NCBI RefSeq assembly: GCF_037102585.1
Contig: NW_027043821.1
Span: 124,001-188,000, forward strand
Length of the DNA stretch: 64,000 bases
Direction: 5' to 3'
From: Saccharomycopsis crataegensis
Taxonomy: Eukaryota; Ascomycota; Saccharomycetes; Ascoideales; Saccharomycopsidaceae
Shown here: piece by piece, positions 19,157 to 29,040 of the stretch
Layout of the letters: every line of letters begins with the position of its first letter
Position numbering within the stretch: the stretch's first letter is position 1
The notes under the pieces: model-generated
Told to the model about the DNA's origin: nothing
Database searches by the model: none
Seen by the model: only the letters and a program-made list of their open reading frames with translations
Translations under genes and position numbers: made by a program

Positions 19157-20916
19157 TTGGGAGAGCTCCTAGTCAGTATTACGGCTATGATTCGAAAAAA
19201 GGATTTGTCTATTCCCGGTAATTCCAATGAAAGTGAGGAGAAGATATATGTGACATTAGATCTTGTTGAGATTGAGAAGGAAGGTGGATCAAATATTGGT
19301 AACGGAATTCGAAAAGTGCTTCAGAACTTTGGCATCGAAAACAAAGTTCTTACTTTTACTAGTGACAGCCACATCACCAATAAGAGAGTTATAAAAGATC
19401 TCAGACCTCACATAGGGGCAAGGTCAATACCATGTGCTCTACACAGTATCAACTTGTTTGTTAGCCATGTGTTAACAAACCTTGTTCGGGTTGACCGAGA
19501 GCAAAAATCAAAACATAAATTTTTAATTGATTCTGCTCTTATAAATGAGGAAATAATGCTATAATCAAAGCTTCGTACTATTAGCTTGAAGTTAAATAGC
19601 TTTGGACATTCAAAAAAGCAACCAGGCTGTTGGTTGGCAGTGTGCCAGATTTGCCCAATATCACTAGATGGAGCTCCAGATTTTTGACGTTTAGTTGGTT
19701 TCTGAAACATATTGATGTGTTGGTTGAGTCAGAGGTTCCAGAACTCACTGATTTATTCATAGGTATTACAGCAGATAGCATCCAGAAGTTAAAGGCAGAT
19801 GTAAAATTGCTATCTCGTGCCTTTGATCTTGTAACTGTGCTTCAGAAACCTGAACTGGATGATCTTGATCATTTGGTGCACGCATTATCATCTTTAGTCT
19901 CTCTATATTTCTCGATTTGTTCCTATTTCATTCAAGGATCTAATGGTTTAAAAAATTTACACAATATCAACTCAAAAAATCCACAAACATTTCTGGAAAT
20001 GGCAGAAGATCTCATGTCTTTCGCTGGACAAGACGAAGTTACATGGAACGATTCAAAGATTCTTGAACTACTACCACACTGCAGCCAAGGAGTCATTTTA
20101 TCGTTTATTTCCTCTGTTCCGATTCTCCACAAATATGTCCACAAATATCTTAGTAGTGCAATGGTTCAATTCCACATTTTATTTTCTAAGGCTACCGATT
20201 TCTGGATTATTCTCTTTAGGGATAATGAAGAACTTCAAGTGGATATCGAAGGTATTTGCCAGTATCTCAGACATTTGCATAGATTATTCCAAAATGATAT
20301 TAACCTGCAGACTAGCGTTGCGAGGCAGTTCATGAGATCCCTTAATGCAAAGAGATCTGATAAAATAGCAAATGAGCTTTTGATGGATGAAATCAAGATG
20401 TTTAATCGTATGCTTACTAGCGGCAATTTGGCTGTAGCACAATATGATTTCAAGTGCATCAAAATATTGTTCAAGTTCTCTTTGCTAAATATCAGCATAT
20501 CCAATAGCAAACTTGAGTCATCTTTTTCTACTGTCAGAGATATTCTCGGAGTACGTCTCAATCGATTGAGTAAAGGAAATATGACGTCTCATTTGAGGAT
20601 AAAATCCTTTCTCACCTCCACCGATGGTGATAATATCTTGGCTTTGAAAAAAAAGGGCTCTCAGAGGTTTATTCAAGCTACTATTGAACCATCTGTAAAT
20701 GATTCCAGTCAATCAGAGACCCAATGCAACAATGAAGGCTTACGTGATGAGGAAGATCATTATGGTGATATAAGCCTAGCTACAGAGATTGGAATGTGTG
20801 AAAAACTGAATGGTAATGATATTTGTCCTGAAGCAGTGTTATACTCTTCAAACAACAATTATTCTGCTGATTATGATGGATTAGATGAGGTAGAATCTCT
20901 TTTGTTCATGCGTTAA
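19157..20916 (+). mobile_element. Decayed hAT-family DNA transposon (transposase remnant)
   Basis: The transposase-like coding region is on the plus strand. The N-terminal visible part (19190-19560) carries the hAT core wording VLTFTSDSHITNKRVI...CALHSINLFVSHVL. The frame is then interrupted by a TAA at 19562, continues (SKLRTISLKLNSFGHSKKQ) and shifts to another frame by about 19630. From there 428 codons stay open to 20916. They contain LPNITRWSSRFLTF and the C-terminal dimerisation segment KLESSFSTVRDILGVRLNRLSKGN. No BED zinc finger, terminal inverted repeats or 8-bp target duplication were found, so the ends are uncertain. One stop and one frameshift make it non-functional as a single protein. 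The long open C-terminal part suggests moderate age. Confidence 0.82.
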
Positions 20917-21716
20917 ATATCATATTTTGTTTATGTTGAATAATAATAATAATAGATCGTGATATCTTATTCTTACTGTTTTCTTAGTTTCTTTGAAAAG
21001 GCTCAGATTTTTCTACTTTTTTAGAGCGCTCTAATAAAATAAGGATGTAAATATGGAAAAAGGTCTTTATTACAGATAGTAATCGCCGGATTATTAGTGA
21101 TTCGCCGCGTCACTGGTTTATACACAAAGACCCTAATATCACAGCCTTACACTAGTTACAATTTAGTTACCTGTGTGTCATGTAACTAACTGATTTTGCT
21201 ACACCTCATACCGACCCCCGGTATTTTTCGTATCAAACTACAAATATATTTCATATATGCCATACCATTACATTGTAATTATTGGTACCACTTCATTGAT
21301 GTTGGAGATTTCTAAATATTATGAGCGTTGACGTAGTTGCAAACACGTGGATTTAGGACCGACCATGGTCGGCACTAAGAATGTACAAACTAGACAATAT
21401 CTAAATAAACCATGTTGTGGAAATAGAATTTGCTCATTTATAAATATGAATGAGCAAAAGGAGAGATTATAATATTCTTCATCAACCTTGTTTTGATTTC
21501 TAGGTGGTACGAGTAATTAAAGTCCGATGGTATGAGCATTTCCGAGGGGGTGGGGGGTGGTCGGTATGGATCATTTTCTGCCTGTGGTGTGAAAAATGAA
21601 ATCACTGTAATAACATAAAAAAAAAAAAAAAAAAAAGAACGACACTACGCTTTACAACAATTGTGAAATTCGATTGAGATCACAGTTTTCCACACACTTT
21701 TAAATACACCTCTATC
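20917..21716. other. Structured non-coding region upstream of URA6
   Basis: No coding sequence. It contains inverted 10-mers CATACCGACC (21207) and GGTCGGTATG (21559), a central 14-bp palindrome CCGACCATGGTCGG (21359-21372), a G-rich patch (21545-21560), an A18 run, and the URA6 promoter. Part may be a miniature transposon or LTR remnant. Confidence 0.5.
21207..21568. repeat. Possible MITE-like block with inverted CATACCGACC ends
   Basis: The outermost 10 bp are perfect inverted copies, extending to 12 of 13 matches (CATACCGACC-C/A-CC). The same CCGACC core forms a perfect 14-bp palindrome in the middle. No target-site duplication is visible, so an operator cluster for a zinc-cluster factor is an equal alternative. 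Confidence 0.4.
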
Positions 21717-22676
21717 ATGTTTTTATTGAAAGCGTCTCAAAAACTGGCCACCCCAATTGCCTCAAGGCTTTTGTTGTCCAAGACCTCTGCCACCCGTGGC
21801 TTGGCCAGTTTGAAAACCTCATCCATTTACAATGCTAAAAGATTCTATTCTGATTCTACCAATTCCCAACCAAAGAAGTCTAATAACACTATGTATTTGG
21901 CTGCTGGGGCCATTGCTCTTGGTGCCATTGGTTATTACACATACACAAAATCTACCAAGGAAGGTTAGTAGTTTTTTTTTTCTTCTTCTTTTATGATTTA
22001 CATTGGATGATTTATTATATGACTTCTTCTTTACTAACGGATTGACTACATAGAATTGACTGGAAACAAGGCTGGCCCAGTGTTCAATAACAGTGAAGTC
22101 TCCGTGGTCTTTGTCTTGGGTGGTCCTGGGTCTGGTAAAGGTACCCAATGTTCCAAACTTGTGAAAGAATATGATTTCGTTCATTTGAGTGCTGGTGATT
22201 TGTTGAGAGCCGAACAAGCCCGTCCAAATTCAGAATTTGGCGAATTGATCGCCAAATATATTCGTGAAGGGTTGATTGTCCCACAAGAAATTACCCTCAA
22301 ATTATTGGAAAATGCCATCAAGGAAAACTATGGTAAAGGGAGCACGAGATTCTTGATCGATGGGTTCCCAAGAAAAATGGACCAAGCTTTATCTTTTGAA
22401 GAACAGATTGCCACTAGTGCCTTCACTTTGTTCTTCGAATGTCCTGAACAAGTGATGATTGAAAGAATCATCAACCGTGGTAAGACCAGTGGAAGAACCG
22501 ATGATAACGTCGAAAGTTTGAAGAAAAGATTCAAGACTTTCTATGAAACATCGATGCCAGTGGTCGATTACTTTGACAAACAAGGAAAGATGGTCAAATT
22601 GAGTTGTAACAAACCTGTTGATGAGGTCTACGCCAGTGTCAAGGGTGCGTTGTCCGAAAAGTTGAACATTAATTAA
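21717..22676 (+). CDS. URA6: URA6, UMP/CMP kinase with N-terminal leader and membrane span (one intron)
   Basis: Spliced product of 289 aa: exon 1 21717-21963, intron 21964-22053 (donor GTTAGT, branch TACTAAC at 22032, acceptor TAG), exon 2 22054-22676; the junction codon is GAA. The enzyme phosphorylates UMP (and CMP/dUMP) to the diphosphate in pyrimidine synthesis. Seen: P-loop GGPGSGKG at residues 105-112, HLSAGDLLR, LIDGFPRKMDQA, GKTSGRTDDN and ETSMPVVDYF. These match Ura6 rather than adenylate kinase (no LID). Exon 1 encodes an Arg/Ser/Ala-rich mitochondrial-type presequence followed by a hydrophobic segment TMYLAAGAIALGAIGYYTY. S. cerevisiae Ura6 (204 aa) lacks this. No ATG lies near the start of exon 2 to make a soluble form. 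Confidence 0.95.
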
Positions 22677-22810
22677 TCAGTCTGGGCTCTTCAATTCGTC
22701 GTTCATTAATTCATTAACTATATAGAGTTCTATATTTCATCCAATTCTGTTCATGATTCATTTTTTTCGCTATAATTCATAATTCTCAAGCATGCGAAAC
22801 CGCAATAGTT

Positions 22811-23138
22811 TCACAGTGAAATAGAGCATGCACTACCACTTTTGTCTCCCTGATTTCGTAGAGCTTCTGACCTGTCTAATTTTTTGGTGAGACTTTCGAC
22901 TTTATCTTGAAGCTCTTTATCGGAGCTTTCTACCTTAGTAAGCTTGTATATACAGGTTAGAAACATTGTTTTACTATCAAATAATTATCAAATGCTAATG
23001 GAAACTTACCAAATCTTGCAAAGATGATTCCAATTTACTGGCGATATCAAAAACCGACAATACGGCAGTGCCGGAGGTATTTTCATCATCGGTGGCGGTG
23101 GGTGGTGAGTTGATCAGATCTGTGCTAGCGGCCGCCAT
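22811..23138 (-). CDS. Small coiled-coil protein, two exons (about 83-86 aa)
   Basis: Not recognised. Exon 1 (23138-23010) encodes 43 residues starting MAAASTDLINSPP and ending KLESSLQDL. It is followed directly by the canonical donor GTAAGT. A TTCTAAC branch sequence lies about 50 nt further, and an in-phase exon ends with TGA at 22811. Two in-frame AAG acceptors are possible (exon 2 starting at 22942 or 22933). Exon 2 reads VESSDKELQDKVESLTKKLD, a clear heptad-type coiled coil continuing the helix of exon 1. The YAG nearest the branch would break the frame. The size and coiled coil fit a small complex subunit (kinetochore, Mediator or BLOC type), but I cannot name it. Confidence 0.6.
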
Positions 23139-23556
23139 AGTTTCAAAGGGTGTTATACTTCTTCTATGTGGTTTGATCCCCGTTAATGTTATATCAATGT
23201 ATAACACGAAAACATTGATAAAGAGGAAGGCACAGATCGTTTTATTACTGATTTTTTACACGTTTTCGCGATGGGGGGGCTTTGGGTGCGTTTAGTAAAT
23301 GATAATTAATAAATACTGAGTGTATAAGTATTTTGAATTATTGATATAAAGGATATAACTACAATATATATCCTTTCTGGTCTAGTTATTTGTGCATTTT
23401 AAATTCTGGTGTTGATACTCTCGTTTTTTATGATGCACACAAGACTGATAATGAATTGATGTCAAATCAAAAAAAATTGGATTCATACACAGCACAGAAA
23501 TTAATTTATTACAATCATCATTCAGGAATAATACATACTTCAATTGCCATCTGTAA

Positions 23557-24113
23557 ATGCCCAACGAAGAAGCCCAAGCGTTTCATTACGCAGTCTACGA
23601 TGAAGTCAAAAGAATCCCCTTTGGCAAAGTCACCACTTATGGTACGCATGACTCTTCCATAGAAAATTAGTACGGTGTCAACGTAAAATATAATAATAAA
23701 CAGATGGAGGGAAAAGATAATTCATGGATAGATGTGTATTATATTCTAACATTCTTACAATAATAGGTCACATTGCTAAACTAATATTTCGCCCCATGAA
23801 CGCTCGTCAGGTGGGCCAATCTTTGAAATTTTTACCTAGAGAAATATCCCAAAACGATCTTTACAATATTGATAATGTCCCTTGGTGGAGAGTGATCAAT
23901 GCCCAAGGGAAGATTTCCCCTCGTGCAGAAGGAATGCAACGACAAGAAGAAATGTTAAGAAATGAAGGCGTGGATGTAGAAGACGGTAAAGTGAGTTTAG
24001 TAAATAATGGGTGGTTTCCTACTACAGAGTTTGATATAGAAGAAGAAGAAGATGATGATGATGAAGATGAAGATGATGATGGCGATGAAGATGTTGATGA
24101 GGTGACGAGATAA
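23557..24113 (+). CDS. ATL1-type alkyltransferase-like DNA repair protein (one intron)
   Basis: Spliced product of 143 aa: exon 1 23557-23641, intron 23642-23766 (donor GTACGC, branch TTCTAAC, acceptor TAG), exon 2 23767-24113. It belongs to the alkyltransferase-like proteins, which bind O6-alkylguanine, flip it out and hand the lesion to nucleotide excision repair without removing the alkyl group. Seen: IPFGKVTTYGHIAKL, the flipping-arginine segment MNARQVGQ (R42), and PWWRVI (residues 67-72) where true methyltransferases have PCHRV. The acceptor cysteine is therefore absent, as expected for Atl. The usual C-terminal LNxxGWFP-like end (VNNGWFP) is followed by an extra acidic tail of about 25 residues, mostly Asp/Glu. 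It converges with GYP7. Confidence 0.9.
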
Positions 24114-24276
24114 TTTACAACATAAACAATAATATCACAAATTTTTTTTTTTTTTTTTTTTGATTAGCCAATAATAACCTTAGTAAACGATAAGACGTAA
24201 TAAAAAAAATAAAATAAAATAAAATAATAATAAAACCAAAACAAAAATAAAAATAACAATTCCAAAATAAACACTA

Positions 24277-26589
24277 TCAATCACTAGGCTCTCCTTCTAT
24301 TCTTTCCTTTTCTTGTTGAATAATAATATCTTTACTCAATAACAGCCTAAGATCATCAGTAACCTCATACGCATGAGGCAAGCTGGATTCCAAAGGCTGG
24401 TTTCTTTTCCCCTTATTATTCTTCAAAATCTCGGCTCTTAAAGTATTCAATTTATCATTCAAAACCCCATGATCAATGATATCCACCATCTTCCTGAACC
24501 TTAAAAATAGCAATTCAGCTCTGACTAGTAAGTCTTTCATGTCCATTGTCAAACTCAAATCATTCATATATTTCAAAACCTCGTCGAACCTTGAAAGATG
24601 TTCAATAATGATCCGTTCATGTTTCGACAATATTGCCAAACAAAAGAACAAATGGAATTGTGAAGAATAGTAATCAGTGAAGAAATTTTCCCAAAGCGGA
24701 ATTATATCCTCAAACATGAATTCTCTTTTGAACCAAACCAACAACATTCTAAAAAAGAAAAATAAGTTGATCGAATCACATTTCTCCAAATGGAGAAACA
24801 AATTAGGCAACATTAACGAAACTAGCTGATTCAAGGTTTCCATTTGTGTCTTCATTCCACTTTGATCTCTCAAAAAATTTCTCTCCATTCTTTCCATAAA
24901 CTTAACAAAACACCAGAATGAGATGTTATTGTCTTGGTAAACATAATAAATCACCGACAACAAATCACACATTCCTTGAACATAGCCCAAGTTCTTGTTA
25001 TACTGGTTGTAGGTCAATAGAATTTCCTTCAAGTTTCGTAAATGAGGGTTATTAAGCTTGATATTATCAGCAACATCATCTTCCGATTCTTTACCATTTT
25101 CTTTATAAAGGGAGATATTCCGGTCGTTTCTATTAACATCCTTCTCAATTCTAAATCGCTGGTCCTTCCAATAAGCATCATTCTGCAATTCCTCGAGATT
25201 ATCTTGCCATTTAGAAAGATACGAATTGTAATCGTCATTCAAAGATCTCAAGATTTGTTTCCTTTCGAAACTTGAACTATCCCAAGGATAAACCCCCAAT
25301 AAGAATAACCAAGCTTCAGATCTTACGGTAGAAGACACGCCGCCATGGAAAATCCGCTCTTTAACTTCGCCCACAGTTATTGATAATCTGCCAGCATTGT
25401 CAAAGAATGAATCCCACTCAATTTTAGACACTTCTTTGGTACGCTGGGCTTTTTCTAGCTCTACTGCACTCAAACTATCAATTGAGGTTATTCCAAGCTC
25501 AGAGTTCAATAAATTTCGGTAGCTATCATCCAAAACATACTTCTTTTTGTTTCTTTCCGCTTCTTCTTGGATACTGAGGGCCCATTTAGCTAAATAAATA
25601 TTGGCACTATCAAAATCATCGTTCAACCTTTTGATTTCCGGTCTTTGAAGGAGCTTTTTTACCGGCTCAGGACTATCATTAATCACAGTACTGACATTTT
25701 TCTTGGCTAGTTGGGAAACTCTTGCCAAAGATTCAAGAATGGTCCATTTTGCTCCAGTGAGAAATTTATTGATACTTTCTTTTGATGCATCTCCCAATAG
25801 ACCTATCGGTGTCGTATCTTGCTCAACCACATTCAATGGGGCAAAAGCTCTAAGATCATCGGAGGTGGGATTGATCAAATAAACCGCTTGCTCCAAGCTT
25901 GATTTTTCCACCACACAGTATTTCTTCAAACAATCGAAAAATTGATCCCCTCCATAAAACAAATCAGCGGGGTTGTTGGAAGAAAAAGGATTAAAGTCCT
26001 TGTTTTTCATCGATTGATGCTTCAAAGTACTTTGGGATTCGTCATCATGGAAAAATAATACTGGCAATTTCTCAAAGTTTGATCGGGAATTGATGATGAT
26101 TGATCCCCACCACCACCCCAAGTTTGGAGTACGTGATTGAATGGAATAAATATTTGAAATCGGAAGAGAAAAAGCATAAGATCCAATACCAGAGATGATT
26201 GATTTTTTGACGAAGAACTGTTTGCCAGTGCCATTTTTTCTTTGATACATTAACAAATGATCTTTACTGAGGTTTGCCACCTCGGCATCCTCGACATTGG
26301 TCTTCAAGTCACATTCGTTGAAAACCTCTACTTCCGTAGCACTGAGGGAATATTCTGGGGTGAAAGATACCAAAATATCTTTATTAGTAGTATTGTGTTC
26401 TTTGGAAAGAGTTAAAAACCCAGCAACATTGTCCTTCTTGTTCTTGGAGGGATGTACATAGACTTTCCCCTTTGCCCAGAGAAGCTTGACTGATCCAGGA
26501 GGATAAATCTCTTCAGGATGAGCCTCTCTCGAGGTCACTCTCGAGGTTACTGTAGGGGGGGAACTGGTACCTTCAGTTTGATCTGACAT
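24277..26589 (-). CDS. GYP7: GYP7, Rab/Ypt7 GTPase-activating protein
   Basis: Predicted 770-aa GAP that accelerates GTP hydrolysis by Ypt7, controlling vacuole fusion. The N-terminal GRAM/PH-like region reads VKLLWAKGKVYVHPSKNKKDNVAGFLTL, matching the start of yeast Gyp7. The TBC domain (about 400-700) opens with RIFHGGVSSTVRSEAWLFLLGVYPW. Both fingers are intact: IEKDVNR (D484, R487) and GYVQGM (Q538). FWCFVKFMERMERNFLRDQSGM and PLWENFFTDYYSSQFHLF are further Gyp7-type signatures. It starts at the first ATG of the frame. It is tail-to-tail with ATL1, with a 163-bp spacer containing T18 and AAAATAAAATAAAATAA. Confidence 0.95.
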   Translation of the reverse strand: MSDQTEGTSSPPTVTSRVTSREAHPEEIYPPGSVKLLWAKGKVYVHPSKNKKDNVAGFLTLSKEHNTTNKDILVSFTPEYSLSATEVEVFNECDLKTNVEDAEVANLSKDHLLMYQRKNGTGKQFFVKKSIISGIGSYAFSLPISNIYSIQSRTPNLGWWWGSIIINSRSNFEKLPVLFFHDDESQSTLKHQSMKNKDFNPFSSNNPADLFYGGDQFFDCLKKYCVVEKSSLEQAVYLINPTSDDLRAFAPLNVVEQDTTPIGLLGDASKESINKFLTGAKWTILESLARVSQLAKKNVSTVINDSPEPVKKLLQRPEIKRLNDDFDSANIYLAKWALSIQEEAERNKKKYVLDDSYRNLLNSELGITSIDSLSAVELEKAQRTKEVSKIEWDSFFDNAGRLSITVGEVKERIFHGGVSSTVRSEAWLFLLGVYPWDSSSFERKQILRSLNDDYNSYLSKWQDNLEELQNDAYWKDQRFRIEKDVNRNDRNISLYKENGKESEDDVADNIKLNNPHLRNLKEILLTYNQYNKNLGYVQGMCDLLSVIYYVYQDNNISFWCFVKFMERMERNFLRDQSGMKTQMETLNQLVSLMLPNLFLHLEKCDSINLFFFFRMLLVWFKREFMFEDIIPLWENFFTDYYSSQFHLFFCLAILSKHERIIIEHLSRFDEVLKYMNDLSLTMDMKDLLVRAELLFLRFRKMVDIIDHGVLNDKLNTLRAEILKNNKGKRNQPLESSLPHAYEVTDDLRLLLSKDIIIQQEKERIEGEPSD

Positions 26590-26928
26590 TTAATTTAATT
26601 GCCTTTGCAAAAGATAATATTATATGTGCATTTGAGAGGAAAAAAAGACGTTATTATTTTATCTGATGTGATGGATTTCTGGATCCATTTTTTTTTTTTT
26701 TTAATTAGTGACAGCTGCACGTGCTTTGCCAACCAATATATTGGTATACATATATACGGATGATATTGAATACAACAATAAGATTATCAAAAGTTCTTTG
26801 TATTGGTTAAGGAACGCTATAGGATAGGTAATTTAGAAAAAAAAAAAAAAAAAAAAAGAAATATTGTGTACGTATATGTCGGAAATCATAAAGTAACCCC
26901 CTTACTTAAAAGCAACAGAAAGAAAAAA
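26590..26928. other. Intergenic region GYP7-LRO1
   Basis: Promoter of GYP7 on its left side and 3' flank of LRO1. It contains GCACGTGC (CACGTG E-box at 26718-26723), which is a Cbf1/Pho4-type core, an A20 run, and a T15 run. No gene seen. Confidence 0.5.
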
Positions 26929-28812
26929 TTATTTATAACTAACCTCCTTACTTTGCTCATCTTCCCAGCCCATTTTCTTAATGAACTCTGGCAATTGACT
27001 GATAATCCTGTCCTCAATTTCATGGCCACGTCCACTAACAACCTTAAGAATCAATTCATTTAACTCGGTGGAACCCAAGATATCCACATGTTCAGAGGTT
27101 TTGGAACCGCCTCTGATATCAAACCTTTCTGGTTCATGCTTCATTTCCACAATCTTAACCTTGACATTCCCTGGGTTGTAAACAGAATTCTCTTCTCTCC
27201 ATTTATGGCACATGGTATGTGTGATAAGAGACACAGTCCCGTCACCATCACTCAAAGTAACAGAGTCTTTCTCACCATAAGCCATTGAGACATTGAGTTT
27301 TGAGATCAACTTTTCCTTTTCTTCTTGATAAGTATAACTTCTCTCTGTTGGGTTACCGATACCATAAAAGCAATAATACGTCAAGTTTGGAGCGTTAGGT
27401 AGAGGACATTCCAAAGGATTAGTCCATTTAGAAGAATCTTGATTGTTTTTCATCAATTGCACAGGATCAGAAGTGATACCGTAACTATAACTACTCATCA
27501 CTCTATTTTTAAACCATGATGGGGAGTTGTCCAACAAAAATTGAATGGTGTCTTGAAGTGTCAAGTTCTTAGCGGAAAATTTACCAATATGTTCCTTAAA
27601 CTTAATGAACAGACCATAAGAAGTCTCTGTGGTTTTATTGACCCAAGAATCATCTGGAGAGCTTGTAAGATCGCCCCAAATTCTATCACCACCTTTTGGG
27701 ATCATACTTGGGATCCCTCCAAAAGTTCTCAACATATCCACTCTTTCTTTTCTACTGAAGAATTTCTCTAATCCGTAAACGGCTACTGAGTTCAATTGCA
27801 CAGTATCTTTCATTTCCCCCGATAACAATGCAGTAACCGCCTTCGGGGTACCCAAGGTAGAACCAGAGATATCAACCACTCCATCAAGATAAGTATTGAC
27901 CCAATCCGGTCCACCATTACCAAAATTCTTACCGTATGCCTCAACCCACTTTAAGAAAAAGTAAATGACTTGAGAGCCCATAGAGTGTCCTACCAATATG
28001 ATCTTTTTCCCATTTTGAGCATATTGGACTTCGATTGAGTCTTTTAATTTGGTGAAATACTGATCTCTTTTCTCTAAATCAAGATATGTCAATCTCCAAT
28101 CATAGGCAGCCAAAGTCATTTCGTTGGGACCATAGCCCAACACCGCCAAATTGCTAACAATCTTATTCCAAATCCAATAGCCCGTGATGAAGAAATCTGC
28201 CGCTTCGAAACCTTGGGCTGCCCGGATCTTGAAGTTCGGTGGATCGAGCCCAGTTTCCGGATCTAACATAATATGTTGTAGCCAGCAGTTTTTATTCAAA
28301 AACATTGCTTTCAACATGTAAAATGAGCCCCAGAGTCTTTTACGGAAATGGGGTTCAGAAGGACATTCAGGAGTTCCGGACAATCCCCAGCTTTCAAGCC
28401 CGGTACTGATGACTCCAGGAACCATCACCACTGGGTTATTTGAGGTGTAGTTTTCTTTAACCATGTATTTCCCAACGACAAAGTCATTGGTGGTGTCAAC
28501 TTGATGTTTAGTAGATTCTCCTTTTGCCTCATTGAGAGCACTGATTAAAGTGGTTGGTAAATTACCTTTCAAGTCAGAGAAATCGAAATCGAAATCGAAA
28601 TCAAGAGCCTTTTGTAGTTCGATGCTATTTTCTTTGACTCCCCAAAAGGCGCTTATTAGAAGAACGATAAAAGATACCATAACAACGCCGGTTCTTTTCT
28701 TCAACCACCAAGAGGCTTCCTTAGTGGTATCTGAGGGTTTTGAAGGGTTTTCTGGTGATTCATTATGCTGCAGTTCTCTGTGCTTAGCAGAGTTTTTCTT
28801 AGGATCCCCCAT
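26929..28812 (-). CDS. LRO1: LRO1, phospholipid:diacylglycerol acyltransferase
   Basis: Predicted 627-aa ER enzyme of the LCAT family. It transfers an acyl chain from a phospholipid to diacylglycerol, giving triacylglycerol. Seen: a charged cytosolic N-terminus, one membrane span (about residues 43-62, VVMVSFIVLLISAFWGV), then a lumenal catalytic domain. That domain carries VMVPGVISTGLESWGL, the lipase lid region with paired Cys, GHSMGS with nucleophile S277, DGDGTVS (acid) and SEHVDILGS (His). Length is close to that of yeast Lro1 (661 aa). The coding sequence has a GATTTC repeat giving DFDFDFDF just after the membrane span. It is divergent from ARP6, sharing a 228-bp promoter. Confidence 0.97.
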   Translation of the reverse strand: MGDPKKNSAKHRELQHNESPENPSKPSDTTKEASWWLKKRTGVVMVSFIVLLISAFWGVKENSIELQKALDFDFDFDFSDLKGNLPTTLISALNEAKGESTKHQVDTTNDFVVGKYMVKENYTSNNPVVMVPGVISTGLESWGLSGTPECPSEPHFRKRLWGSFYMLKAMFLNKNCWLQHIMLDPETGLDPPNFKIRAAQGFEAADFFITGYWIWNKIVSNLAVLGYGPNEMTLAAYDWRLTYLDLEKRDQYFTKLKDSIEVQYAQNGKKIILVGHSMGSQVIYFFLKWVEAYGKNFGNGGPDWVNTYLDGVVDISGSTLGTPKAVTALLSGEMKDTVQLNSVAVYGLEKFFSRKERVDMLRTFGGIPSMIPKGGDRIWGDLTSSPDDSWVNKTTETSYGLFIKFKEHIGKFSAKNLTLQDTIQFLLDNSPSWFKNRVMSSYSYGITSDPVQLMKNNQDSSKWTNPLECPLPNAPNLTYYCFYGIGNPTERSYTYQEEKEKLISKLNVSMAYGEKDSVTLSDGDGTVSLITHTMCHKWREENSVYNPGNVKVKIVEMKHEPERFDIRGGSKTSEHVDILGSTELNELILKVVSGRGHEIEDRIISQLPEFIKKMGWEDEQSKEVSYK

Positions 28813-29040
28813 AGTGATAATATGTTGAGATAAAAAAAAAGAAAAAGACCAAACTTCATAACAAGGAATGAAATGTAAACAGTTGCGGAGTTTTCGAAAA
28901 TTGACAGAGATTGTGCTCAGCTAAAGGCACGCGCGGTTATGATTATCCACGAAAAATTGAATATTTTATTTATTGTTTTTGCAACAACTTTGTCTTGAAT
29001 CGATGATATATATATATGGAACTATTGTGTATCATAAAAT

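Noticed and set aside
19000-21140. Terminal inverted repeats for the hAT element (CCAGTGA / TCACTGG pair)
   Set aside because: Only 7 bp shared, wrong surroundings and no 8-bp target duplication; ends remain undefined.
21300-21500. Possible copia-type solo LTR starting TGTTGGAGATTTC
   Set aside because: No matching CA end or target duplication found; the inverted CATACCGACC framing explains the block better.
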